From the NCBI RefSeq assembly GCF_028583425.1, contig NC_072795.1, positions 4,487,001-4,551,000 on the forward strand: a stretch of DNA of 64,000 nt, read 5' to 3'. Numbering within the stretch: the first letter of the stretch is position 1; each line of letters opens with the position of its first letter. The DNA is from Eublepharis macularius. Taxonomy: Eukaryota > Chordata > Lepidosauria > Squamata > Eublepharidae. Shown here piece after piece: positions 22,314-33,782 of the stretch. The position numbers were made by a program, and so were the translations under genes. Below the pieces are notes generated by a model. That model ran no database searches and had not been told where the DNA came from. It saw nothing but the letters and a program-made list of their open reading frames with translations.

Positions 22314-22551
22314 ATGGTTGTTGTGGATTTTCCGGGCTGTATAGCTGTGGTCTTGGCATTGTAGTTCCTGACATTTCGCCAGCAGCTGTGGCTGGCATCT
22401 TCAGAGGTGTAGCACCAAAAGACAGAGATCTCTCAGTGTCACAGTGTGGAAAAGAAACGTCAGGAACTACAATGCCAAGACCACGGCAATACAGCCCGGA
22501 AAACCCACAACAACCATCGTTCTCTGGCCGTGAAAGCCTTCGACAATACAT
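22314..22551. mobile_element. Minimal inverted PLE pseudo-LTR pair with 12-bp TSD
   Basis: The left arm (minus) starts ATGGTTGTTGTGG. The right arm (plus) begins at AAACGTCAGG near 22456 and runs to the full end ...CCTTCGACAATA. Flanks are TTTGAAAGAACT (22302-22313) and TTTGAAAAAACT (22552-22563). The right arm starts inside the hammerhead-like core of the family. This is the same family as 51917-55029, with all coding sequence missing. Confidence 0.88.
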
Positions 22552-22854
22552 TTGAAAAAAACTGATTGTCCATTTACAGAACTGTATGAGATCTCATGTC
22601 CTGTAAATAAATTTCTCCATGTTGACTGAAAGGTATAAATTACAAGGACTGTTGTGTTGTTTTTCTGTACCTATTTGATTGCTTCAGGTTTCTTGATCTA
22701 AATAAACCTTTTATTAATATGACCACCGCTGTTCAGTGCCTTGATCTATTTTTCAGATTCATGGCATGCAGAAAACAGAGAATTTGGCTAGGGGTACCGA
22801 TTCTTTTTCTTCCAATAACTCAAAATATATTAAATAACCTTTAAGATATCTATA

Positions 22855-23065
22855 ATTTGCAGGGAATTCTTGTCATCAGGCATAAAAGACCAAACACATT
22901 GTTTCAACATATTATCCTCATCAGTGGTCCATTTATAAGATTTTGTCTATACAACCATGTCTCTATCAAAACTAAGCACAGAGAATCAAAATATCAAGGA
23001 CAGATCAATTGTCAGTATCGGATTGAATCCTGCCTAGCCAGTCATTCTTTACCGGCTTATTTCTA
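22855..23065 (-). mobile_element. PLE-like terminal fragment with hammerhead-like core
   Basis: On the minus strand GGACCACTGATGAGGATAAT runs into GTTGAAACAATGTGTTTGGT. The arrangement is stem I, CTGATGA, stem II, GAAA, stem III, stem I. The flanks are AT-rich and non-coding. Assignment to PLE rests on the ribozyme-like core and is tentative. Confidence 0.45.
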
Positions 23066-23369
23066 AGAACTTTGTGTCAAGAACGGTCTGGATTCCATGA
23101 TGGGCCTAATTTTGGTCACCAACAGAATTCTCCTGATAGCTTCTGGAGCGTATCTGGGCTTTTCACATGCAATAAGCAAGCAGAGAGCTCTCAGCAACCA
23201 ATTTCTAAAATTCATTCTGTATTCATTGACCATTCTGTTGCATTTAAAGGCCAGTCCTTTATCAACGGACACATTTCAGCTGTGCAAACTTACAAAACTG
23301 TTTTCTTCCTTGAATTGGTTTCAATGCGAATCTGGAGCTGTGTTCCACATACACACACATCCTTCCAGT

Positions 23370-23456
23370 TTGCAAGATTGGAGCAAGTCTGTGAATGATA
23401 GGACATTTTGGAGGACTTTCATTCATAGGGTTGCCGTAGGTCGGAATTGACTTAAT
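23370..23456 (+). mobile_element. BovB/RTE LINE 3' end
   Basis: AGTCTGTGAATGATAGGACA, GAGGACTTTCATTCATAGG and GTTGCCGTAGGTCGGAATTG are the terminal BovB signatures. It abuts the next SINE directly. Confidence 0.85.
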
Positions 23457-23702
23457 GAGCCAGTTTGGTGTAGTGGTTAAGAGCGCAGGACTCTAATCTG
23501 GAGAGCCGGGTTTGATTTCTCACTCCTCCACTTGAAGCCAGCTGGGTGACCTTGGGGCAGTCACAGCTTCTAGCTCTCTCAGCCCCACCTACCTCACAGG
23601 GTGTTTTGTTGTGGGGATAATAATGGCATACTTTGTAAACCGCTCTGAGAAGTTGTTAAGTCATCCTTAAGGGCGGTATATAAACCAAATATTATTATCA
23701 AA
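23457..23702 (+). mobile_element. tRNA-derived SINE (AGCCAGTTTGGTGTAG family)
   Basis: Clear A box (TTTGGTGTAGTGGTTAAGAG) and B box (GGGTTTGATTTC), then CCACTTGAAGCCAGCTGGG. The end is AAGGGCGGTATATAAACC plus an ATT tail. Confidence 0.88.
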
Positions 23703-24342
23703 TGTTATTATAATATTTACACACAGAACCCCAGAAACACCTGTCTATTAACACTTTGCACAGGGCACTTTCAAATAGTCAAAGGACGTCAGAGACATTG
23801 TTGTGTTAGCAACCATCTGTACAACAACCCTGTAGAGTGTCAGATGAGCGTTTGAAGACCCAGTTTCAAATCTCCACAGCCCTAAGCTCACCTTGTGACT
23901 CTGAGGCAGCTGATCTCAGCATAAGATACTCATAAGATTGTTGTGAAGGTAAAACGAGAGGAGAGAGAACCGTTGATTCTACCCTGAGCTTTGCAAAGGT
24001 ATGGTGGGATAAAAGCATACAGCATACAGATGAAATACTTCCCCATAGATGGGGGCTGAAGATGAAAGAAAGAGGCTTGATTGAATTAAACTTGTGCGTT
24101 CACAACAGAGGTCAGATTTAAACCCTGGACTTCCTAATTTAGAGCTCAGCCACTACATTAAAACCAGCTCTCAGCCCTCTCTACCACATGACAGTTCTAC
24201 GCAATTAAACAAGCTGCTAACTGGTTTGGATTTAATTAGGAATGTTTCTAAAATGGTCCCCTAGCATGGGGCTGGATGCAGCTTGCTTTGGCTTCCAGTT
24301 CTTTGCACTAATTACCTTTTTTATTCCATCTATGTCACTGAA

Positions 24343-24449
24343 GGCCAAGCTACAAGTGATGACTGACACTGGAACGGCAAGTATATTTCTCCCTGTTCAC
24401 TTGCCCTCCACTTGCCGTTCCAGTGTCATTCATCACTTGTAGCTTGGCC
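24343..24449. mobile_element. Short foldback MITE (CCAAGCTACAAGTG family)
   Basis: A 107-bp near-palindrome starting GGCCAAGCTACAAGTGATGA and ending in its inverse, CACTTGTAGCTTGGCC. The middle also pairs (GGAACGGCAAGT with ACTTGCCGTTCC). It shares only the outer ends with 10351-10700. Confidence 0.85.
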
Positions 24450-24725
24450 CAGAGTCATACATGCACACTGAGGCCAAATTTCCTGTGATCGTACACTGGA
24501 TTGCATCGCGGTTCTTGTGCCATGCCTTTCCAAGGCACAGGTGAAGCACCACCACTGGACAGATTTCACTTACAACCACATGCACAATCCCTGCAATGTT
24601 GCTTTGTGTTGTTGTTACCTGCCCTAGGTTCTTAGATCTTGAGAGAAAGGTAGGCATATCAATATTTGAAATAAATAAATCTTTCTTTTTTGCATTGCTT
24701 TATCGATGTGCCCATGGGTATCAGT

Positions 24726-24990
24726 ATTATGTATCAATATTATGGAGGCAGAAGAGAGACATAAATAAATGCATTGTAACCCCTCTCTTCTTCCTAGGAG
24801 CTCAAGAGGGCATACAAGGTTCTCCTTTCTACTTTTTAGTCTCCACAACGACCCTGCAAGGTAGTTGAGGCTGACAGAGAGTGGACAAAAAGTTGTTTGC
24901 AGCTGTGCAGGTCCAAAATCAAAAGCCAAAAGCCAACCACAAATAGTGGTGAAATCCTGGGGGCATGGCCCCCAAATACGATTGCTAACC
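24726..24990 (+). repeat. Host repeat, left part, and upstream direct duplication
   Basis: The segment with GGAGGCAGAAGAGAGACATA and GGAGCTCAAGAGGGCATACA recurs at 26609-26640 and 26840-27005. The stretch 24941-24990 (GGGGGCATGGCCCCCAAATA) is the left half of a repeat whose right half resumes at 26515. An intact copy is at 43618-43975. Confidence 0.75.
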
Positions 24991-25809
24991 CCCCTGGGAC
25001 AATTCCTACGGTTGAAACGGAATTCAACAAACCCGACTTTCTACAGCACCGGGATCAAGGAGCTGGGGGAAAACTTTAGAGCCAGGGGATATCCCACTCA
25101 AGTCATTGCTCGGGCTATAGAGCGATCGGAGCTGACAGACCGAGCTGCCCTGTTGACCACTAGGCGGAGGAACCAAGATAATGGACTTAAATGGGGTCTG
25201 GAATACACCACACTGGCCCCAAAGATTGTGTCCATTATTAGACAACATTGGCACATTATAAGTGAGATTCCTGGCTGTGAAGCCGGTTTGTCAGTGGGCT
25301 ATAGACGCACTAGATCAATAAGGGACATCTTAATTAGATCAGAATTTTCCAGTAGACAATCTTCCGTTAACATCCCAAATGGCCACTTCGCGTGTGGCAC
25401 ATGCAATGTATGTGGTCTGATGGTTAAGCTTGAACAAATTTTACCAGACCACTCCTCCCCAAAAAATAGATTTTCGAACTGCAAAACATCCAACGTGGTA
25501 TATGTTATTCAATGTAAGTGTCCCAGGATATACATAGGGAGCACCACGCGCCCTTTAAAGATTAGAATTCAAGAACATATATCAAGGATTAGGAACAGAG
25601 TATTGGAGGCGCCTTTGGTCGAACATTTTCATGAGCATGGCCATCCTTCCAATGAGTTTAAGGTTTCAGTAATTGAACAATTGGACTGTCCACATGCTTC
25701 GGATATAGGAAAGCTCTTAATGCGTTCTGAGTCCAAATGGATTTTTCAACTTCATTCCTTGTCTCCACATGGACTAAATTTGGAGATCGATTTCTCTTGT
25801 TTTCTATGA
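24991..25809 (+). pseudogene. PLE polyprotein C-terminus with GIY-YIG endonuclease domain
   Basis: An open frame of 314 codons starts at 24865, but its first 42 codons are host-repeat sequence; PLE coding begins near codon 43 (GQFLRLKRN). Features in order: the post-RT region FRARGYPTQVIARAI (residues 71-85), a Cys motif CGTCNVC (178-183), and a GIY-YIG nuclease with VVYVI (211-215), IYIGSTTR (222-229) and RIQEHISRI. It ends with a regular stop at 25807-25809. In PLEs the GIY-YIG domain nicks target DNA to prime reverse transcription. Here the RT is lost by 5' truncation, so this is a dead copy whose remaining frame is intact, suggesting moderate age. The sequence resembles Neptune/Poseidon-type vertebrate PLEs and differs clearly from the family at 52-55 kb. 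Confidence 0.82.
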
Positions 25810-26514
25810 CCCCTAATGTAAGTTTTTGGGCTCCTGCAGGACCTTCCTTTAATACCAACTAAATCATTGATTCAATTCGGCCCCTTTGGTGTTATATATT
25901 GTTGTCCGATCCACCTACCGTCAGTCCGTGAATCCTTCCGTTGCAAGCGGTGGGGGAGTGTGTTGTGCAACTATGGATAGTGAGTATATTTCTTTGATTG
26001 TACTTTCATTGTATTATGAAATGTATATGTATATCTGTAATTGAATTATTCTATCCGACAGTGTTTCCGGTCTGAATATGTTTATGCCCAGGAAGAAGTG
26101 AGTTTTTTCCACTCACGAAACGGGTAAACAACAATTTGCCTGCAAACTCCCGTCGGCGTTTATTAAATAACCATTTCTACTTTGGACCGTGAAAGAACAA
26201 ACAACCTGCACATGTCTCCCCTCCCACCGGCTTTTTCATTATATTCAGCATTTGCACTTTAAAAGTTTCATACATATTCCGGACGGTGAAGATTCAATTC
26301 ATAAATGGATGGACTTTGAGATTATGCTGGTTTTGATGTTCTATTGGATGGACTTTGTATTTTGTAAATATATTCATGATGCATGTTAAACTTGCTTAGC
26401 ACTTTTGCACCTTGCACTTTGAAAAATACACAACAATATTTTCTAGAATTGTGGTTCCCCGGGTTGTTGGTGTTCTCTGTTTGGACTTGGGGCCGCCCTT
26501 CGTTTTTCTTTTCC
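24991..26514 (+). mobile_element. 5'-truncated Penelope-like element inserted in a repeat
   Basis: The insert is about 1.52 kb between two halves of a repeat. AACC is present at both junctions (24987-24990 and 26515-26518). An uninterrupted copy of the target at 43618-43975 defines the edges. It contains the C-terminal PLE coding region (next entry) and a 700-bp 3' UTR with a hammerhead-like segment near 26088-26125: GAAGAAGTGAGT, loop, ACTCACGAAACGGG. The conserved CT of that core is changed, so activity is unlikely. The reverse-transcriptase part is missing. Confidence 0.85.
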
Positions 26515-27005
26515 AACCTCCAGGTTTGGCCTGGAGTTCTCCCAGATTACAACGGATCCCCACACTAGAGATCAGCTCCCTTGGAGAAAATGATACCCTT
26601 GGAAGGCAGAATTATGTATCAATATTATGGAGGCAGAAGAGAGAGAAATATTTTTTAATATTTATTCTACCAATCGAGAAATTTTATTGTATATGGAATA
26701 GTGTTTTAATGTTTATTCATAATATTTTTATTGTTTTTAAACTGTATGTTACAAATTGTATACTGTTACACCGCCCTGAGCCCGTCTGACGGGGAGGGCA
26801 GTCTAGAAATACAATAAATAATAATATAATGATAATAAATAAATGCATTGTAACCCCTCTCTTCTTCCTAGGAGCTCAAGAGGGCATACAAGGTTCTCCT
26901 TTCCACTTTTTAGTCTCCACAACGACCCTGCAAGGTAGGTGAGGCTGACAGAGAGTGGAAAAAAGTTGTTTGCAGCTGTGCTGATCCAAAATCAAAAGCC
27001 AACAT
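26515..27005 (+). repeat. Host repeat, right part, with SINE-type tail and duplicated flank
   Basis: Resumes at AACCTCCAGGTTTGGCCTGG and contains the tail CACCGCCCTGAGCCCGTCTG and CAGTCTAGAAATACAATAAA. The downstream flank repeats the 24770-24930 sequence (GCATTGTAACCCCTCTCTTC). Confidence 0.7.
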
Positions 27006-27232
27006 CAAGTAGCACAGTACGTTCTGTTAGGACCAAGCACTCTGGCACAAAATAAGATGCCAGCTTTTTACTTCTCCAGAACTCTTCATCAGAGTATAAT
27101 ATAAATAAAATAAAAAATAAGTGATGGGAGAAAAATAGATGTTTCCGGCCATGATTTTAAGATACATTCTCTCTAAGGTCGGTGCTCAATGCTTAGTGTA
27201 AAGTTGCAATATGATCTCTAGTGCTTCTCCCT

Positions 27233-27495
27233 TTTGTGTAGTGGTTAAGAGCAGCAGGACTCTAATCTGGAGAGCCGGGTTTGATTCCCCACTCCTCCAC
27301 TTGAAGCCAGCTGGGTGACCCCTGGGTCAGTCACAGCTTTCTCAGAGCTCTCTCAGCCCCACCCAACTCACAGGGTGTTTTGTTGTGGGGATAATAGTAA
27401 CATACTTTGTAAACCGCTCTGAGTGGGTGTTGTCATCCTGAAGGGTGGTGTATAAATCGAATGTTGTTGTTGTTGTTGTTGTTGTTGTTATCTGA
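27233..27495 (+). mobile_element. tRNA-derived SINE with (GTT)n tail
   Basis: Same family as 23457-23702: TGTAGTGGTTAAGAGCAGCA, GGGTTTGATTCCCCACTCC, then ATAAATCGAATGTTG and an eight-fold GTT run. The first few bases of the head are missing. Confidence 0.88.
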
Positions 27496-27734
27496 CATTT
27501 CTTGTTCCATATACGGTCTTTGTTATAAAATTTTAAGCAGCACTTTGCTTGCATGGGAAAATAATGCAATAGTCCGATAGTTGCTACGATCTTTGGCGTT
27601 TCCTTTTTTGGGAATTAGAATGTACATTGACCATTTCCAGTCTGTGGGCCACTATTTTGCTTTCCATATTTGCTAGCACATCATTGAGATTTTGATGGAA
27701 TCTGTTTCTGTACTTCGAAGTCAAATATTCATTT

Positions 27735-27905
27735 ATGTCCTTCATTTATACCCCACTTTTCTCCACAGGTTTTTCCTCAACTCAGTTTCATCCTCACAAC
27801 TATCTTGTGAGGTAGGTTGGGCTAAAAACAAGTGAGTGGCCCGAAGTCATCCAGGGAGCTTCCACAGCAGAATGGGGATTTGAATCTGGGTCTGCCAAAT
27901 CCTGG
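27735..27905 (-). mobile_element. MIR-like old SINE
   Basis: TTCATCCTCACAACTATCTT, GTGAGGTAGGTTGGGCT and GGATTTGAATCTGGGTCTG are degenerate CORE/MIR-type signatures with a reversed B box. Strongly diverged. Confidence 0.5.
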
Positions 27906-28234
27906 TCCTTCCTACTCAAAAGGAAACCCCAGTGATTTCAATGGGACTTGCTCCCTAGTAGATGTATTTAGGATTGTAATGTATACTTTGGTGCCTTGCA
28001 AACTTTGAGCAAGAAAAAAAAATGTCTCTCTACTGAAATGACAAAGGCCAGAAAGTGTGTCGCCCAAATGAGCTTCTTGAGAGAGTAGTGATCTAAACTC
28101 TGGTTTTCCAGTAATCCAGTACTCTAACTACTATACAACACTGTTGATTTTAGAATTATTGTTTTCTTGTTTTTATTGATTTTAACTGTTGTTCACCGCC
28201 CGGAGCCCCTGAGGATGGGCGGTTTATACATTGA

Positions 28235-28237
<3 letters not shown>

Positions 28238-28287
<50 letters not shown>
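28238..28287. repeat. (AAT)n microsatellite after a retroposon tail
   Basis: Sixteen or so AAT units preceded by CACCGCCCGGAGCCCCTGAG ... CGGTTTATACATTG, the SINE/LINE tail also seen at 26770. Confidence 0.92.
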
Positions 28288-28288
<1 letters not shown>

Positions 28289-28289
28289 T

Positions 28290-30270
28290 CCTGAAGGGAT
28301 TGCAGCAAGCCATTTGTGTGCCATGCTATGTAAAAAATTCCAAACTAAGGACATAGAACAATGGAGAATTCTTTATGTATTGGTTCTGCTCGGGCAACAA
28401 GACCAGTTTCTTTGGAGACAAATTCACATGGAAAATTTGGAAGCTTCCTGTATATGTCAAAAAGTGCAAATGTAAAACTTGAATGTTTGGCCGGTGATGA
28501 CTGCTATTGTTCTGAAATGTATAAAATATGATTTTTAAAATGCAATTTTTTGCAATTTAATCTTGATTGCATCCGAGAAACAGAAACAGACAGACAAAAT
28601 TTGTTTTTCTTCCCTCTCCCTTCCCTCTCCATCACTTGAGATGATTTTTCCCACATCGCTTCCTGTTACCTGGCAGGACTAACTGCATATAAGTTTCAAA
28701 CGCTTTTCACCTTGCTTAGTTTTCTTGGTGAAATCTGCCCCCTTTTTAAAGGTATCCAATCAACTTGCAGCAGAGAGAGTTTTAAATAAGGAACTTTTAT
28801 TATCCACCGGCTTGAAGCTGAGAAATGAAATTGTGGCCGACATTTAAACTGAGGAATAAATTGCGGTTGCTGAAGATGGCTGCTTCCACACGTCCTTAAT
28901 GGGACAGCCTACCAATGGTCCTCTGGCAGGTTATCTCACTCGTTACACACATCATCATTTCCCATGCATGAGCGGGTTGTGTTGATTCCGGTTTTTAAGC
29001 GTTTTTTGTGCGACTGTTTTTGGTCCATATTTATTTTTGATGCAGGTTTTCCGCTCTATTATCCTACTGTATCAATGCAAGCGGAGGCTTTTTTGCACTT
29101 CAGAAAAGCCACAAATCTCCAACCACTCGTCTTGCCATTATTCCTCCTTTAAACATCACACATGTGTCTGGCTCACATATGTGATCATATAATTCCCCCT
29201 GTTTTTAACTTTTTTAAAACTGTTGTTGCGCTATTACGATATCTACGTATACAAAGGGAATTATACTGCACTGCTTGCTACATTGGATCTCTCATAAATC
29301 GGAATATCAGTTTAGGAACAACATGGAGAACAGAATGCCATTTCTGATTTTATTTAAAATATGGAATAGCGCAATAGAGATAATCTACTGTTCGGGTATT
29401 TATTAAACAGTTTTGCATTTAAAACTTTTGAGTGGAAAATCAATGGTCGAGAACGGAGTACTGCACATGCACAGTTTCTACAGAAGCTGAAAGACAGGAC
29501 AATGGTATAGCGCAGTCCTACATGTGCTTAAAAAAAAAGCAAGTTGGGCGGGAATGTGCCAATGTCATTTGTGACGAGGTGCAAACAAAGAACATGTTTT
29601 CTGATTTGGGATCTTTTTGTGTGTGTGACAAACACCCTCAAAACACACATGAGGACGATGCACATGAAAGGTGAGTTCTCAAAGCAGATTGGGAAGGCTC
29701 GGCTTCAGGATAGGGACCCCCCACACACAAAAATTGGAGCATGTGGAAGTGGCCCGTGTTTGACTTACAGACTTCAACAAAAGAATAAAGACCAATATCA
29801 TTGCCTCTTGATTTGTGATGAGGTATTAACAGTGCATTCCTAAACTGTCACCCTCTTCTAAATCCATCAACATTAGTGGATTCATAAGGGTATAAATCTA
29901 CTTAGGATGGCACCATGATTCTCTTTTTTCTAACACGCATCACTGCTGGGTGATCACTCTTTTCCTATTTTGTTGACTCAGAATTGTCAACAAAGCATTT
30001 GGAATCATTATGCATAAGGAGATAAGCCCCTGGGTGCACGGATCAGACCCCGTGGCAATGTTTAGCTTCAAAGAAAGCACACTGCAGCCAGTTTGGGAAG
30101 TTCTTTCTAATTATTTAAATTTTGTATTCAAATGCAAATGCCAGAAGACATCAAAATCAACTGAAGAAGTGCTCAGTGCTACAAATGGCAGGCCTCAAAC
30201 AGGTGGGTCTTTGCAATGTGTAGAACTGGAAGGTTTGGGCAGCTTAACATCTGTGAAACAGCTGGGATCA
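28290..30270. other. Unassigned stretch
   Basis: No gene supported. A segment near 28387-28445 (AACAAGACCAGTTTCTTTGG) has a weak relative near 33055. The part 28960-29450 is AT-rich, with short self-complementary blocks such as GTATACAAAGGGAATTATAC. ORFs up to about 100 codons show no domain. Confidence 0.35.
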
Positions 30271-30274
30271 CTCG

Positions 30275-30460
30275 GTGTAGTGTGGTGCAGTGGTTATTGT
30301 CGGACTTGGATTTGCAAGACCCAGGTTCAAATCTTTGCTCTGCTGTGGAAGCTCACTGGGTGACCTTAGGTCAGTTACACACCCTCAGCCTAGCCTACCT
30401 CGTGGGGTTGTTAGTAAAATGGAGCAGAGGAGAATGATATGAGTCATTTTGGGTCCCCAA
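30275..30460 (+). mobile_element. tRNA-derived SINE, second type
   Basis: GTGGTGCAGTGGTTATTGTC (A box) and GACCCAGGTTCAAATC (B box) are followed by TCACTGGGTGACCTTAGGTC and CCTACCTCGTGGGGTTGTT. It is diverged and lacks a clean tail. Confidence 0.65.
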
Positions 30461-30699
30461 TGTGTTCCCTGAATAGGAGGTCTCCTTAATTAGTTGGGGG
30501 AACTTAGCATTAAGGACACAAGCAAGAGGGGGTAACTAGGAGTCTCCACCAATGTGGGGGGGTTATTCCCATAGAGAACTCTCAAAGAAGTCAGGCAGAC
30601 GTTCAACAGGAAAGGTTTTTTATTTAAAGAGAAATAAAAATGGCAGTAACACAAATACACACAGCGCACACACAAGGCTAACTAAGAAAATCAGGGAGG

Positions 30700-31758
30700 T
30701 GGCAGGCTATGGATGACAGGATATGGCAGACAGACCCCTGTACCGTTGCAACAAGAAGTCCAGGATCTTGGTTAAACGGTTTTATTCAGGAATCCAATCA
30801 TTTCCATATATATGTCCATAGGATTACTCAGAAGCAAGGTAAGCGTCTAAGCAGTAAGAGCAAGATTGACAGGAATAGTGATATGTGGAAAAATCCTTCC
30901 TCGTAACACACAAGTTTGCTCTTTCCCCCCTCCCAACAGTAAACAGTACTTTTGGTGTGAACGTGTATGAGAATGTCACACATCTTTGTACTATCAAGTT
31001 GAGTCACTGGGAAAGCAAGACATAGCAATACATGGGAGTGAGTATTATAAACGGTCATGAACACTGAAAGATTCTACAGTCCGTTAGATAAGCACCTGCA
31101 AGCAGCCTGTGAGAAAAACAGTTATGGCATTGGCAAAATGATACCAAGTTATAGCAAGTTACAGCATGAAGCACTGGTTCAGGACAACAGGTCTGCATTA
31201 GCATTAGCATTGCTGCCAACAGCATCAGTAGTGTCAGATTATGGATAATAAGATATGGCAGACAGACCCCTGGATCATTTCAGCAAGACACAGGCCCTTG
31301 GTTAAATGACTTGTATTCAGAAATCAGATCTTTTCCATATGCACAGGTCCATAAATTGACTTAGCGCCAAAGAAGCATCCAAGCAGTACAGCTTCTTTGA
31401 AAGGAATAGAGGCTTGAGGAAAGTGCAGCTCTAAAATACTCAAACATTTCCCTCCTCCCTAGCTCACAGATTTGAGCGGGAAAAGTCTGGGAAACTTTTG
31501 CTCCTACATCAGCTAGACAAGATAGAAAGGTAACATTTCAGACATCCAAGGTCATTCTGGTGAGCTTCAGAGAAATACATAGATTACCAGCTGCATTCCC
31601 AGGCAGGGAAGAAAAGAAACGAAAGTGATGCACTTAACATTTGTAATATGAAAGCAAACCACAGGATTGACAATTAGCATTCCCTAGAAACATGACATGG
31701 ATGGAGGGGTACAGACATACATGACAGGTAGTGGCATGGATGTGGCTCAGACATGACA
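30700..31758 (-). mobile_element. Solo LTR (outer), interrupted, exact 5-bp TSD
   Basis: Starts TGGCAGGC (a decayed TGTC) and ends CATGACA at 31758. The target duplication GGAGG is exact at 30695-30699 and 31759-31763. It is interrupted at 31232-31726 by another LTR of the same family. Before interruption it would be about 560 bp, the same length as the copy at 17937-18503. Confidence 0.85.
31232..31726 (-). mobile_element. Solo LTR (inner), nested in the outer LTR
   Basis: TGTCAGAT ... CATGACA, with flanks AGTAG (31227-31231) and GGTAG (31727-31731). The outer LTR's last 27 bp continue right after it (TGGCATGGATGTGGCTCAGA). The polyadenylation signal is mutated compared with the other copies. 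Confidence 0.85.
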
Positions 31759-32020
31759 GGAGGAAAGTGGTAGAGAGCAAATTAGGGAGGACATTAATTA
31801 CCAGTCTTGAAGATAGAGGTCCGTGAAGACAGCAGCAAAACGGCCAGCATTTCACAGAGAAGAGGAGAGGAGGCCCAAATGAATTTGGGGGTGCATAGAT
31901 GGGTCCCAGAAGACACACACAGCGTGTGGCCAGGAAGCCCAGTTATCAGGCAAAACACTCCATGGGGCAAGCTTGACGTGTTGCTTCAAAAGCAATGTCT
32001 TAATGGTTGGTTTGGAGGTG

Positions 32021-32391
32021 GTAATAATAACAACAACAACATTCAATTTATATAGTAAGGAGTCCAGTAGCACCTTTAAGATTAACCAACTTTACCATAG
32101 CATAAACTTTCGAGAACTACAGTTCTCTTCATCAGATGCATGGAGGGTATGGAGAATTCTTTATATACCACCCTTCAGGACAACTTAATACCCACTCAGA
32201 GCAGTTTACAAAGTATGTCATTATTATCCCCACAACAACAATCACCTTGTGAAGGGGGCGGGGCTGAGAGAGCTCCTAGAAGCTGTGACTGGCCCAAGGT
32301 CACCCAGCTGGCTTCAAGTGGAGGAGTGGGGAATCAAACTCGGTTCTCCAGATTTGAGTCCTGCTGCTCTTAACCACTACACCAAACTGTC
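32021..32391 (-). mobile_element. tRNA-derived SINE interrupted by a PLE arm
   Basis: Reversed copy: the tail CAACAACAACATTCAATTTATAT at the left, and the B box region GGAATCAAACTCGGTTCTCC and AACCACTACACCAAACTG at the right. It is split at 32055-32159. Confidence 0.85.
32055..32159 (-). mobile_element. PLE arm inserted in a SINE, 8-bp TSD
   Basis: AGTAAGGAGTCCAGTAGCAC through CTCTTCATCAGATGCATGGA. TTTATATA flanks both sides (32047-32054 and 32160-32167). The last 20 bp are filler not seen in other copies. Confidence 0.8.
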
Positions 32392-32399
32392 TCTCAATA

Positions 32400-33300
32400 A
32401 GTGGAGAGAGGTAGAACAACAAGTGCAGAGAGGTTTGATGGTTCCTATCTGGGATAGACTATAGATGAGAATTTTGCTTGATGACCTGGTAAGTACTGGA
32501 TAGGAAAAGTACCAGGTTTGCTGAATAGCTTTGATTAGGGTAAATGAGAGACGGGAGATATAGGAAGATGTTGATGGGATTAGACAAGAGTTTTTTTCAC
32601 AAAGCCTTGTTATCTCTGCATCTCTCGAAGACGTGGAGGGTTAGTCAGTCAGCCAACTGCTTCTTACTCATGTTCTGGTAGTTTTCAAGTCTCCTGCCCA
32701 GTTGGCATGCACTCTGCCTTGGGCTAGGCAATGCCTTGGACTTGTGACATAGGGGTTTATGATATTGCATCAATGAACTGCCCTCTCAGCGTGAAGAGGG
32801 TGTCTTACTGCTAATAACTGAGGAGGAAGGCTGGGTATAAATGAGGGTAAACCCACAAACAAAATTTAGGCAGGAAGAATTTGGACTTCTTGTCACAAAG
32901 GCATGCTCTAAAAGAACCAAAACCATCCAAGCTTACGCGTCCCTAGTTTTATGCAGCTAACAAAGTCCAGCAAAAACATTTATTATGAACCCCCCAGGGC
33001 TATACCTTTGGAAAGAAGCAATCATTTATTCCTCAGCTATTGGCTCTCCTTTGCAAACAAGACCAATTCATTTGGAAACAATTTTTTTCGGTCAACTTGT
33101 GGCTGGACAGAAATATTAAACAGATTTGTCACTCTAAGAGATAGTTGTGAAATGGCTCACTATGTGAGAAGTTCCTAGGATGGCCCCAATTCCCTCCCTT
33201 GTGAAAGAATCCTTGCCAGGGAAGCTCTCTTCATTTCTACCCCACAGATTTCCTAAAGCAAGAAAAAGGAAACTGCTGGCATTGGTGAGGCACCCTGGAT
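32400..33300. other. Unassigned stretch
   Basis: No gene, terminal repeat or tail recognised. Short ORFs only. Confidence 0.4.
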
Positions 33301-33410
33301 TAGGTTGCCAACTTCCAGGTGGGCGCTGGAGTTCTCCTGGAACTACATCTGATCTCCAGACTACAGTGATCAATTCTCCTGGAGGGAATAACAGCTTCAG
33401 AGGGCAACGT
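33301..33410. mobile_element. MITE with GGTTGCCA end, truncated
   Basis: TTAGGTTGCCAACTTCCAGG, CTCCTGGAACTACATCTGAT and CTCCAGACTACAGTGATCA. The right half is missing. Confidence 0.7.
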
Positions 33411-33425
33411 TTGGTGTAGTTTGGT

Positions 33426-33690
33426 GTAGCCAGTTTGGCGTAGTGGTTAAGAGCAGCAGGATGCTAATCTGGAGAACCAGGTTTGATTCCCTTCTCCTCC
33501 ACTTGAAGCCAGCTGGGTGACTTTGGGTCAGTCACAGCTCTTCCAGAGCTCTCTCAGCCCCACCCACTTCACAGGATGATTGTCATGAGGATAATAACAA
33601 CATACGTTGTAAACTGCTCTGAGTTGGTGCTAAATTGTCCTGAATAGCGGTATATAATTTGAATGTTATTACTAATATTTTTATAAATGT
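33426..33690 (+). mobile_element. tRNA-derived SINE
   Basis: TAGCCAGTTTGGCGTAGTGG, ACCAGGTTTGATTCCCTTCT, body and GCGGTATATAATTTGAATG tail. Confidence 0.85.
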
Positions 33691-33782
33691 TAAAATATTC
33701 CATAGATTTTAGGTGAAATCTCTCAGTGTCCCATCCTATTGCCTGCAGTAGTCTCAGTGAGAAAGGTGGAGAAATAAAAACA

